NCBI GenBank assembly: GCA_039029735.1
Contig: JBCCFL010000033.1
Location: 1 to 64,000 of the forward strand
DNA from: CADEDH01 sp039029735
GTDB taxonomy: Bacteria > Actinomycetota > Acidimicrobiia > Acidimicrobiales > SZUA-35
Direction of reading: 5' to 3'
Length of the DNA stretch: 64,000 nucleotides
Part shown: positions 42,007 to 50,298 of the stretch, in pieces
How the letters are laid out: each line of letters opens with the position of its first letter
Numbering within the stretch: the stretch's first letter is position 1
Program-made: the position numbers and the translations under genes
The notes under the pieces: generated by a model
What the model was told of the DNA's origin: nothing
Database searches by the model: none
What the model saw: only the letters and a program-made list of their open reading frames with translations

Positions 42007-43254
42007 TCAGTCGAGATAATCGCGGAGCCGTTCGCTGCGCAGTGGATGACGCAGCTTGGCCAACGTCTTCGACTCGATCTGGCGGATCCGCTCCCGGGTG
42101 ACCCCGAACTGTTTGCCCACCTCTTCGAGCGTTCTCGGCCGTCCGTCAACGAGGCCGAACCGCAGGCGCACCACCTCCGACTCGCGCTCCGACAAGTCGT
42201 CGAGCACGTCGCGCACGGTCTGCTCAAGCAGCTTGCGAGCCGCAACGTCGAGCGGGGCCGCACCCTTGTCGGGGATGAAGTCGGCCATGGAGGTGTCGTC
42301 CTCGTCACCGACGGGCGAATCGAGCGACAGTGGATCCTGCTGGGCGATGCGCAGGATCTCCGCCACCCGCTCCGGTTCGAGATCCACTTCGCTGCCGATC
42401 TCCGCCATCGTGGGATCGCGTTCGAGCTTCTGCGCCAGCGTGCGCTGGGCCCGCACGACCTTGTTGATCGACTCAACCATGTGCACCGGCACCCGGATCG
42501 TTCGGGACTGGTCAGCAATGGCCCTGGTGATGGCCTGGCGGATCCACCACGTGGCGTAGGTGGAGAACTTGAAGCCCTTGGAGTGGTCGAACTTCTGCAC
42601 GGCCCGCATCAGGCCGAGGTTGCCTTCCTGAATGAGATCGAGGATCGGCACACCGCGCCCGACGTAGCGCTTGGCGATCGACACCACGAGCCGCAGGTTG
42701 GCTGACGTGAGCTCTTGGCGGGCCCGCTCGCCGTCGCGAACCACCCGACGGAGCTGACGGCGCCGCTCTGGCGACACCTGCTCCCACCGACCCTCGGTGA
42801 GCAGCTCGGCGGATTCGGCGGCGGCCTCGGCCCCGGCCTCGATCCGCTTGGCCAGTGCCACCTCTTCCTCGGCCGCGAGGAGAGGCACCTTGCCGATCTC
42901 CTTCAGATACATCTTCACCGGGTCGGCGGAGCCACTGGCCCGGGCCATGGCGGCGGCGGCCATCCGGGCCGGATCGCCGCGGCGGGAGCGCAACTTGGTG
43001 GCCGACGCTGCGGCGTGGCCGTTCAGCTCTGGCTCGATGACCTCATCGTCGAACGGGATGGAGTTCTCAGCCAGGAAGTCGCGCACCTCAGCCAGGAGCT
43101 GAGGGGTGAGCTCCGTGCGAGGCATGACGGCGACAACGTCGTCAGGAGTGAGCGGGCGCCCGGCGCGCGAACGAAGCAACAGCCGCTGGCGATGTTCATC
43201 GGCCAGAGCGGGAACCGTCGCCGCCTTCGCAGCAACCCCTGGCTGCTCGGTCAC
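42007..43254 (-). CDS. rpoD: Primary RNA polymerase sigma factor (sigma-70, RpoD/SigA type)
   Basis: 415 residues from a GTG at 43252-43254. GGAGGAGG lies just upstream, and the start overlaps the dnaG stop (GTGA), so this start is preferred to a longer frame reaching 43452. Region 1.2 (DPVKMYLKEIGKVPLLAAEEE), the region 2 core (DLIQEGNLGLMRAVQKFDHSKGFKFSTYATWWIRQAI), region 3 and region 4 (TLEEVGKQFGVTRERIRQIES) are all complete. It directs housekeeping transcription. Linkage to dnaG recalls the E. coli macromolecular synthesis operon without rpsU. Confidence 0.95.
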   Translation of the reverse strand: MTEQPGVAAKAATVPALADEHRQRLLLRSRAGRPLTPDDVVAVMPRTELTPQLLAEVRDFLAENSIPFDDEVIEPELNGHAAASATKLRSRRGDPARMAAAAMARASGSADPVKMYLKEIGKVPLLAAEEEVALAKRIEAGAEAAAESAELLTEGRWEQVSPERRRQLRRVVRDGERARQELTSANLRLVVSIAKRYVGRGVPILDLIQEGNLGLMRAVQKFDHSKGFKFSTYATWWIRQAITRAIADQSRTIRVPVHMVESINKVVRAQRTLAQKLERDPTMAEIGSEVDLEPERVAEILRIAQQDPLSLDSPVGDEDDTSMADFIPDKGAAPLDVAARKLLEQTVRDVLDDLSERESEVVRLRFGLVDGRPRTLEEVGKQFGVTRERIRQIESKTLAKLRHPLRSERLRDYLD

Positions 43255-45095
43255 AGAACCTCCTCCGCTTCCTCCAGGACCCAACCTAGCAAGCTCTGGA
43301 CGGTTGCTGCCTTTCGGTCGGGTGCCTGTAGGTCTTCGAGCTGCCACCGGAACCACTCGAAGTCCTTCGCAAGCTCTGCTGCGGTATCGGCATCTGCGCC
43401 CCGCGCCCTGAGCCGGCGATCGTCCATCTGGCGTTGCACGAAGCCCCGCCACAGCAACGCGACCACGTCGTCGACCTCAGCGGTGGACTCCTCCACCGAC
43501 AGCCGCTGGACGAACTCGGCCACCTCGGGACCACCCTGCTCGATCACCTGATGCAGCGACGAGTGGTCGCGCAGCAGCTGGTAGACGGTGGCGCAGAGAT
43601 CGTCGATGAACAGCTCCGGCACGAGCTGATCGAGCACCTCACTCCCCCGGTGTACGGCCAGGCGAAGCGCCTCCAGCTCTGGCGTGTCGCGGGTGGCGCT
43701 CAACCCAGCGGCCCGGGGCGACTGCCCGTTGCTGCGACCGTTGCGACCAGGACCCCGGCCCGCCCCGTTCGCGGCGTAGCCCCCGTTTGAACCGTTCGTA
43801 CCGTTGGAACCGTTCGACGCTGAGCCCTCGGCCAGCATCCGGCGAATGAAGTCGGGCTCGAACTGGCATCGGCTGGCGACGGTAACGGCGTACTGGTCGC
43901 GCACGAGCGGATCCGGGTGCTCCCGAACCATCTCGAGCGCTCGTTCGGCGGCCTTGGCTCGCCCCTCATTGGTCGATCGGTCGGCGGCGTTGATGGCCCG
44001 CTCCACCCGGAAGTCAAGGAAGGAGCGGGCATCCTCCACTGCGGTCACCAGCGCCGCCGGATCATCCTGGGCCAGCTCTCCGGGATCAACCCCCGGGGGC
44101 ATCGCCACCACGGCCACGTCGAGATCGTGAGCCTTCTCCCACTCGTAGAAGCGGGCGGCTGCGTTCTGACCGGCAGCGTCGGCGTCGAAGGCGAGCACCA
44201 CGCGCTTGGCGAAGCGCCGCAGCAGCTTCACGTGCTCCTCGGTGAGGGCCGTGCCACAGGTGGCGACGGCCCGTGGCGCACCGGCGCGGGCGAACCCGAT
44301 CACGTCGGTGTAGCCCTCACACACGATCACCTCGTCGGCCTCGACGATGGCCGTCTTGGCGAGGTGAAGGCCGTAGAGCACCCGGCTCTTGGCGTAGATC
44401 GACGACTCCGCTGAGTTCTTGTACTTGGGCCCGTCACCGCCCGGCATGATGCGGCCGCCGAAGCCGACAGGTTTGCCCTGTGGGTCGTAGATCGGGAACA
44501 CGATGCGACCACGGAAGGCGTCGGTCTGGCGACCGAAACGGTTGATCATCCCGAGCCCGGAGTCGACGAGATCGGAGTCGGGAAGCCGAAGCGACTTCGA
44601 CAGCGCATCCCACGACTCGGGGGCCCAGCCGATCTGGTACCGCCGCACCACGTCGGAGTTGTAGCCCCGTTGGCGGAGATAACCCCGAGCCGGCCCCGCA
44701 TCGTCGGATGAGAGCAGCCGGGAGTGGTACCACTCGACCGCCCGTTCCAGCGCATCGGTGAGCACGGTCTTGCGCTTGCGTTCCTCACCCTGGCCCGAAT
44801 CGGTGTAGCGAAGCGTGATGTTGGCCTTGGCGGCCAGCCATTCGACCGCGCTGACGAAGTCGAGCTGCTCCTTCTCGCGAACGAAGGTGATGATGTCACC
44901 CCCGACCCCGCAGCCGAAGCAGTGGTAGAGGCCCTCGTCGGCGTTGACCGAGAACGACCCAGTGCGCTCGGAGTGGAACGGGCACAGCCCTTGGAACCGC
45001 AGACCGCTCTTTCTGAGCTGCGTGTACTCGGATATCACCGCCACCACGTCGGTGGACTCGCGCACCCGAACGACGTCTTCGTCAACGATTCCCAC
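43251..45095 (-). CDS. dnaG: DNA primase
   Basis: 614 residues. The N-terminal zinc-binding domain is visible in LCPFHSERTGSFSVNADEG then YHCFGCGVGGDIITFV (CHC2-type finger). The catalytic Toprim part has VCEGYTDVIGFARAG and VVLAFDADAAGQNAA, with Glu and the DxD pair for Mg2+. A Gly/Asn-rich linker (NGSNGTNGSNGGYAANGAG) precedes the C-terminal helical region that would contact the replicative helicase. It makes RNA primers at the fork. Stop and rpoD start overlap by 4 bp. Confidence 0.95.
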   Translation of the reverse strand: MGIVDEDVVRVRESTDVVAVISEYTQLRKSGLRFQGLCPFHSERTGSFSVNADEGLYHCFGCGVGGDIITFVREKEQLDFVSAVEWLAAKANITLRYTDSGQGEERKRKTVLTDALERAVEWYHSRLLSSDDAGPARGYLRQRGYNSDVVRRYQIGWAPESWDALSKSLRLPDSDLVDSGLGMINRFGRQTDAFRGRIVFPIYDPQGKPVGFGGRIMPGGDGPKYKNSAESSIYAKSRVLYGLHLAKTAIVEADEVIVCEGYTDVIGFARAGAPRAVATCGTALTEEHVKLLRRFAKRVVLAFDADAAGQNAAARFYEWEKAHDLDVAVVAMPPGVDPGELAQDDPAALVTAVEDARSFLDFRVERAINAADRSTNEGRAKAAERALEMVREHPDPLVRDQYAVTVASRCQFEPDFIRRMLAEGSASNGSNGTNGSNGGYAANGAGRGPGRNGRSNGQSPRAAGLSATRDTPELEALRLAVHRGSEVLDQLVPELFIDDLCATVYQLLRDHSSLHQVIEQGGPEVAEFVQRLSVEESTAEVDDVVALLWRGFVQRQMDDRRLRARGADADTAAELAKDFEWFRWQLEDLQAPDRKAATVQSLLGWVLEEAEEVL

Positions 45096-45155
45096 TCGTC
45101 ACCAAGCTACTGGCCCGGAGTGACGAACCGGAGCCAGTTCACATCTGAGGGTTCA

Positions 45156-45345
45156 GAGTGTGAGCGCCGGAGGCGCTCACCCGGAGTTTCGGCCCGCCGA
45201 AACATCGTCGACAACGAGCCCCAGATCAGGCCAGCTTCTCCTCCAGCCACGAGTGTTCGCGCCGGACGCGCTCACCCCGAGTTTCGGCCCGCCGAAACAT
45301 CGTCGGCAACGAGCCCCAGATCAGGCCAGCTTCTCCTCCAGCCAG
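45156..45345. repeat. 95-bp tandem duplication across the glyS stop codon and downstream hairpins
   Basis: 45156-45250 and 45251-45345 are near-identical copies offset by 95 bp. The right copy contains the last bases of glyS, and the left copy holds a dead duplicate of that coding end. Each copy has a GTTTCGG-CCCG-CCGAAAC hairpin (45186-45203 and 45281-45298), and the left copy has a perfect 8-bp stem (45161-45179). The hairpins could act as terminators for glyS. Confidence 0.9.
45161..45179. terminator. Strong hairpin downstream of glyS
   Basis: TGAGCGCC and GGCGCTCA form a perfect 8-bp stem with a GGA loop, between glyS and dnaG. The second duplicate copy of the same region is degraded and shows only a partial stem. 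No T-run follows, so it would be a Rho-assisted terminator or an mRNA end stabiliser. Confidence 0.5.
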
Positions 45346-46637
45346 GAGACCACGTCGGCGATGGGGAGGCGGACCTGGTCCATCGAGTCGCGTTCGCGGA
45401 TCGTGACGGCCTTGTCTTCGAGCGAATCGAAGTCGAAGGTGATGCAGTAGGGGGTGCCGATCTCATCCTGACGGCGGTACCGCCGACCGATGGCCTGGGT
45501 CTCGTCGTAGTCGCACATGAACTGCTGCTGGATCGAGCCCAGCAGCTCACGAGCGGGCTCGGCCAGCTCTGGCTTCTTCGACAGCGGGAGCACCGCCACC
45601 TTGTAGGGCGCAATCCGGTGGTGGAGGCGCAGCACGGTGCGAGTGTCGTCGTTGACGGTCTCCTCGTCGTAAGCCGCCATGAGGAACGCCATCATGGTGC
45701 GCGTGGCCCCGGCAGCCGGCTCGATCACGTGCGGGATGTACCGCTCGTTGTTGGCCTGGTCGTAGTACTCCAGCTTCTGCCCGGAGTGCTCGATGTGCTG
45801 GCTGAGGTCGTAGTCACCCCGGTTGGCGATGCCTTCGAGCTCGTCCCAGCCCCAGGGGAACAGGAACTCCACATCGCTGGTGCCAGACGAGTAGTGGCTC
45901 AGCTCGTCGTCGTCATGAGGGCGGAGCCGGAGCTTGTCCTCGCTGATGCCGTGGTCGATGTACCACTGGTACCGCTCCTGGCACCAGTAGCGGTACCAGT
46001 CGTCGGCCTCGGCCGGTGGGACGAAGAACTCCATCTCCATCTGCTCGAACTCGCGGGTGCGGAACACGAAATTGCCTGGCGTGATCTCGTTCCGGAACGA
46101 CTTGCCGACCTGGGCGATCCCGAACGGCGGCTTCTTGCGCGACGTGTTCAACACGTTGGCGAAGTTGATGAACATGCCCTGGGCCGTCTCGGGCCGCAGG
46201 TAGGCCACGGCGCCCTCGTCCTGCACAGGGCCGGCCTGAGTCTTGAACATCAGGTTGAACTGACGGGGCTCGGTGAACTGCCCCTTCGACCCGCAGGTGG
46301 GGCACTGGTCGGGGTCGTCGAGCTTGTCGAGGCGGTGGCGGGCCCCACAGTTGCGACAGTCGACGAGCGGGTCGCTGAAGTTGGCGAGGTGCCCTGACGC
46401 CTCCCAGATCGCCGGCGGCGACAGGATCGAGGCGTCGAGTCCGACCACGTCGGAGCGGAGCTGGACCATCGAACGCCACCAGGCGTCCTTGACGTTGCGG
46501 AGCATGAGCACGCCGACGGGTCCGTAGTCGTAGGTGGAGCGGAAACCGCCGTAGATCTCGGCAGAGGGGAACACGATTCCACGCCGCTTGGAGAGGTTCA
46601 CGATCTTGTCGAACAGTTCGGGAGTGGGCTCCGTCAT
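45321..46637 (-). CDS. glyS: Glycyl-tRNA synthetase (dimeric class II type)
   Basis: 438 residues, the eukaryote-like alpha2 type. Motif 1 is in GIVFPSAEIYGGFRSTYDYGPVG. The insert has a zinc-type CRNCGARHRLD..CPTCGSKG. Class II motif 2 (FGIAQVGKSFRNEITPGNFVFRTREFEQMEMEFF) and motif 3 (HVIEPAAGATRTMMAFLMAAY) are complete, and the C-terminal anticodon-binding domain has APYKVAVLPLSKKPELAEPA. It charges tRNA-Gly. The 3' end lies in a 95-bp duplicated stretch, so the terminal codons EEKLA exist in a second, noncoding copy downstream. Confidence 0.95.
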   Translation of the reverse strand: MTEPTPELFDKIVNLSKRRGIVFPSAEIYGGFRSTYDYGPVGVLMLRNVKDAWWRSMVQLRSDVVGLDASILSPPAIWEASGHLANFSDPLVDCRNCGARHRLDKLDDPDQCPTCGSKGQFTEPRQFNLMFKTQAGPVQDEGAVAYLRPETAQGMFINFANVLNTSRKKPPFGIAQVGKSFRNEITPGNFVFRTREFEQMEMEFFVPPAEADDWYRYWCQERYQWYIDHGISEDKLRLRPHDDDELSHYSSGTSDVEFLFPWGWDELEGIANRGDYDLSQHIEHSGQKLEYYDQANNERYIPHVIEPAAGATRTMMAFLMAAYDEETVNDDTRTVLRLHHRIAPYKVAVLPLSKKPELAEPARELLGSIQQQFMCDYDETQAIGRRYRRQDEIGTPYCITFDFDSLEDKAVTIRERDSMDQVRLPIADVVSWLEEKLA

Positions 46638-46725
46638 GCAACGGAGCGTAACGGCCCGATCCCAGGGCGCTTCGAAGATTTATCCGTTCTCTGCAATTGC
46701 CACGACAACGTCCGATAGGCCCACC

Positions 46726-48723
46726 ATGGCCCGTGAAGCAACCGATCCGCCGTCGCCCGATACCGACGCGCTCGGCTCGACCAGTACGCCGGCTCCGAGC
46801 CTCGTGAGCCGCATTCTGGGTGTGGCTGCGGTCGCCGTCGTGGCGATCGTCGTCACCCTCACCCAGACGGTCGCCATCGTCGCCGACGACGTCGGCGAGG
46901 GCGACCGGGTTCTGGCCTTCGTGTCAACCGAGTCGGAATCGAACGTGTCCGCCGATCAGTACCCATGGGGCATCACCAGCGGCGACACCACCTACGCCTG
47001 GAGCACCGCCGGGCTGCTCCTGATCGCCGTCGCAACCGCCTCGGCACTCGCGGGCGTGCTCGCCGGGCCCACGCTCATCGCCGCAGTGAACCGCCGGCGC
47101 GGCGACGGCGTTGATACCGATCTACTGGCCACCCCCGGTGCCGACTCCGCCGCCACCTTCGCCTACATCCCGGCCACTGCCGGCGCGCCCAGCGACGCCC
47201 TGGCGGCCACCCCAGCCCCGCCCGCCAGCTTGGGCCCAGCCGCCAGCACCAGCACCAGCACCAGCACAGCCGGCGCACCTCCGCCACCAGCGGCAACCGA
47301 CGCCGGAGCGGCCGGCTCCGCTCCCCCGGCGCCGAAGGCGAACACGCCGATCAGCGGCAAGCGAGGATCGAAGCGGCGCTTCTTCGGTCGGCGGGACGAG
47401 ACCTCCGAGCTCGAACTCGTGGACATTGCCAGCGCGCTGGCCACGAGCACCAAGAAGGCATCCCGCAAGGGCCGACGAGGCAACGGTCTGGCGGGCGACG
47501 AGCGGGCCGAGCGGGCCACTCCAGATGCCCTCACCAGCTCGGTGCCCTCTGCGCTGGAGGCGATCGCTGCCTCCAAGCAGCCGAGCGACGCCGAGGTGGA
47601 CCTTGCCAGCGAGGCCGCGAACGACGCGTTCGACTGGAACCAGGTGGCCCAGAGCATGCGCGACACCGATGGCGACGCCTTGGCCGATCTCGCCCCCGGC
47701 CCCGCACCAGCCGAGGCTGCCCCGGCCGACGATGACGATGACGAGATGGTGTCGGCGTCCGATGCGTTCGGTCTCGACTTCATGATCCCCGGCGCCGAAC
47801 CGATCGGCGAGATCGAACAGACCGAGCCGCCAGCAGCAGCCGCCTCCGCTGGTGACACCGACATCCTCCGCATCTTCCGGGTGGACGAGGTTGCCGATGT
47901 CACCGCCGGGCCCGACGAACCCACCGGCCCGATCGCCCACGAGACGTGGCCCGGCGGCCTCGACGCAGACGACGCCGACCACGAGCCGGCCGGTGCCGAC
48001 GCCTCCGAGTCGCCGTTCGACTGGGACATGGAAGTGGCTCGCATGAGCAGCCCGGCGACGGGTGAAACCGATCACGATCTCGCGGGCCACGACGGCCCCG
48101 GCGACGCCTTCGATCCCTACGAGGCACTCGACACGTTCGAACCCTTCGAGCCGTTCGCCGCGGGAACTGCAACGACCTCTGAGGCCGCGGTGGCGCCGGA
48201 CGCCCTCGGCGACAGCACCCGTGGATCAGAGCCAGGCATCGACGCCCTGCGGGCCCACCTCGACGTCGACCTTCCGGACAGCGTCGTGCAGGGTGCCCCA
48301 CCGGCCGACGAACCTGCCTCGGAGTCCGACGTGCCCGCGGCTCTCCGTTCCCTGGTACCGGGCGATGCACCGCTGGCTGCGCCGGCGCCGCATCCGAGCG
48401 AGGGCGACACCTCGATGAGCAGTCTCGACTGGCTCGCCGAACTCGAACGGGCCATGGATGACGACGAATACGCCGATCCGGCGGTCGATGCCGACGCGGC
48501 CCCCGAGGCCGACACCGACGCCATGATCGACGCGGTGGCCGACGGCCTCTCCAGCGCTGGCGAACACGAGCACGATGCTGACGACGCCGAAGCCGATCTG
48601 GTGTGGAGCGCCAGCTGGGAAACGTGGGTGTATCACGACGCCGAGCGCGGTCGCTGGTTCGGACACGAGACCGAGACCGACCGCTGGCTACCCCTCCCTG
48701 ACGACTCCGCGCCCGTCTCCTGA
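46726..48723 (+). CDS. Large acidic membrane protein of unknown function
   Basis: 665 residues from the ATG at 46726. Two membrane helices lie near the N-terminus (ILGVAAVAVVAIVVTLTQTVAIV and AGLLLIAVATASALAGVLAG). A long cytosolic region rich in Ala, Asp, Pro and Glu follows, with a basic island (GKRGSKRRFFGRR) and several short repeats of a FDW motif (DAFDWNQVAQSM, SPFDWDMEVARM, SSLDWLAELERAM). The C-terminus WSASWETWVYHDAERGRWF resembles a WW-like aromatic motif. No family recognised. The repeated FDW elements could be binding sites. Confidence 0.75.
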   Translation: MAREATDPPSPDTDALGSTSTPAPSLVSRILGVAAVAVVAIVVTLTQTVAIVADDVGEGDRVLAFVSTESESNVSADQYPWGITSGDTTYAWSTAGLLLIAVATASALAGVLAGPTLIAAVNRRRGDGVDTDLLATPGADSAATFAYIPATAGAPSDALAATPAPPASLGPAASTSTSTSTAGAPPPPAATDAGAAGSAPPAPKANTPISGKRGSKRRFFGRRDETSELELVDIASALATSTKKASRKGRRGNGLAGDERAERATPDALTSSVPSALEAIAASKQPSDAEVDLASEAANDAFDWNQVAQSMRDTDGDALADLAPGPAPAEAAPADDDDDEMVSASDAFGLDFMIPGAEPIGEIEQTEPPAAAASAGDTDILRIFRVDEVADVTAGPDEPTGPIAHETWPGGLDADDADHEPAGADASESPFDWDMEVARMSSPATGETDHDLAGHDGPGDAFDPYEALDTFEPFEPFAAGTATTSEAAVAPDALGDSTRGSEPGIDALRAHLDVDLPDSVVQGAPPADEPASESDVPAALRSLVPGDAPLAAPAPHPSEGDTSMSSLDWLAELERAMDDDEYADPAVDADAAPEADTDAMIDAVADGLSSAGEHEHDADDAEADLVWSASWETWVYHDAERGRWFGHETETDRWLPLPDDSAPVS

Positions 48724-48727
48724 CAAC

Positions 48728-48797
48728 GGTGATCTGGCGCCGGTGACACGGCGCCGGTGACACGGCGCCGGTGACCTGGCGCCGGTGATACGGCGCG
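48728..48797. repeat. Five tandem copies of a 14-bp repeat in a convergent gap
   Basis: Five units of a GGTGAcacGGCGCC type fill the 75-bp gap between the large acidic protein gene and recO, at 48728-48741, 48742-48755, 48756-48769, 48770-48783 and 48784-48797. The units vary in the central bases, and the last ends in GCGCG. GGCGCC is palindromic, so each unit could also form a weak stem. There are no spacers, so this is not CRISPR. Confidence 0.9.
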
Positions 48798-49526
48798 CTA
48801 GCCGTTCATCTGCTCGTAGAGCACCGCAGACGCCTGCAGGCGTCGCTCGATGTGTTGCTCGAGCAACCGGGCGGCCAGGGTCTCGAGCTCGACCGCGGTG
48901 GCACCGTCGGTGCTCGACAACACGTGGCGCACCCGGCCCGCGAACACGTCGATCAACGCGAGCCGTGCCGGTTCGCTGATCAGCTGCCCCCCTGGCCCGC
49001 ACGAGCGGCAGATCATGCCTCCCTCGTGGAGCTGCAGCGTGCGCAGGTCGTGCTCAGAGCCGCACGACACGCAGGCGTCGAGCAGCGGTTGCACCCCTTC
49101 CAGGGTGAGGAGCTTGGCCACGAACGCTGGTACGACGAGTGCATTTCCGGTTTCGTCGAGCTCGCGCAACGCCCCAGTGAGCAGCTTGAACAACGCCGGG
49201 CTCGACTCGCCTTCCACGGCGGTCTGGTCGACGGCTTCGAGCAGCACCGCCGTCCGGCCGTACCGGTCGAGGTCCTCTCGCAGCTTTGCGAGCGGCTCCA
49301 CTCGTTCGGCCTGCGTGACGATGTCGAGGTTGCGTCCCTCGTAGAGCTGGAGCCGCACCACCGATCCAGGCTCCAGGCGAGACCCGAACTTGCTCCTGGT
49401 GCGTCGCACCCCTTTGGCCACGGCTCGGACCTTGCCTCGGCCCCGTGTGAGCAGCACCACGATCCGGTCGGCCTCACCCAACTTGTAGGTCCGGAGGACG
49501 ACCGCCTCGTCCCGGTAGAGGGCCAC
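48798..49526 (-). CDS. recO: DNA repair protein RecO
   Basis: 242 residues. The OB-fold N-terminus (LYRDEAVVLRTYKLGEADRIVVLLTR, then GKVRAVAKGVRRTRSKFGSRLEP) and the C-terminal zinc-finger segment LLDACVSCGSEHDLR..GGMICRSCGPGG (four Cys) are typical. RecO works with RecR to load RecA on SSB-coated DNA at gaps. It starts 2 bp downstream of the uppS stop codon, so the two are probably co-translated, as in many actinobacteria. Confidence 0.93.
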   Translation of the reverse strand: MALYRDEAVVLRTYKLGEADRIVVLLTRGRGKVRAVAKGVRRTRSKFGSRLEPGSVVRLQLYEGRNLDIVTQAERVEPLAKLREDLDRYGRTAVLLEAVDQTAVEGESSPALFKLLTGALRELDETGNALVVPAFVAKLLTLEGVQPLLDACVSCGSEHDLRTLQLHEGGMICRSCGPGGQLISEPARLALIDVFAGRVRHVLSSTDGATAVELETLAARLLEQHIERRLQASAVLYEQMNG

Positions 49527-49528
49527 GG

Positions 49529-50248
49529 TTACGGCGTGAGCCCACCGAAGCGACGGTCGCGGTGCTGGTATTCGGCGATCGCCCGCTGAAGGTGCTCACG
49601 GCGGAAGTCCGGCCAGTAGGTGTCGGTGAACACCAGCTCGGCATACGCCGACTGCCACAGGAGGTAGTTCGACATCCGGAACTCGCCGGACGTGCGGATC
49701 CAGAGGTCGACCTCAGGCATCTCCGGGTCGTAGAGCCGCTTGGCGATGGCGTCCTCGTCGATGGCATCGGGCGACACCTCGTCAGCCACCAGCGCACGCA
49801 CGGCGTCGACAAGCTCGGCCCGAGCGCCGTAGTTGAAGGCCACGGTGAAGGTGAGCTTCCGGTTGGCTGCAGTGAGCTCCACGGCGTCGTCGATCTGACG
49901 GAGCAGCCGCTTCGGCACCCGCCAATCACGGCGGCCGACGAAGCGGATCCGCACGCCCTTCTCGTTCAGCTCGTCACGCCGACGCAGCAGCAGCGACTCG
50001 TTGAACCGCATCAAGAAGCGGACCTCGTCGCCCGGTCGACGCCAGTTCTCGGTGGAGAACGCGTAGACCGTGAGCCACGACACGCCGAGTTCGAGGGCAC
50101 CCTCCACCACATCGAGCAGGGCTTCCTCCCCCGCTGCGTGGCCATCGGTCCGCTTCAGACCCCGCTCATTGGCCCAGCGGCCGTTGCCGTCCATCACACA
50201 CGCCACATGGTGCGGGATCCGAGCCGGGTCGAGTTCGGGGAGGTTCAT
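49529..50248 (-). CDS. uppS: Isoprenyl transferase (undecaprenyl diphosphate synthase type)
   Basis: 239 residues. HHVACVMDGNGRWANERGL holds the catalytic Asp of the cis-prenyltransferase family, SWLTVYAFSTENWRRPGDEV is the second family motif, and DLWIRTSGEFRMSNYLLWQSAYAELVFTD holds the conserved RTSGE motif. It condenses farnesyl-PP with isopentenyl-PP to give the long polyprenyl carrier for cell-wall synthesis. In actinobacteria two such genes often exist with different chain lengths, so the exact product is uncertain. Confidence 0.93.
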   Translation of the reverse strand: MNLPELDPARIPHHVACVMDGNGRWANERGLKRTDGHAAGEEALLDVVEGALELGVSWLTVYAFSTENWRRPGDEVRFLMRFNESLLLRRRDELNEKGVRIRFVGRRDWRVPKRLLRQIDDAVELTAANRKLTFTVAFNYGARAELVDAVRALVADEVSPDAIDEDAIAKRLYDPEMPEVDLWIRTSGEFRMSNYLLWQSAYAELVFTDTYWPDFRREHLQRAIAEYQHRDRRFGGLTP

Positions 50249-50298
50249 CCTGATCCACGCTAGCCACCAAACCCCGGGTTCGGTTGCCAGCCGCTGCG

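Noticed and set aside
48728..48797. Possible CRISPR array
   Set aside because: The 14-bp units are directly adjacent with no spacers, and no cas genes are present.
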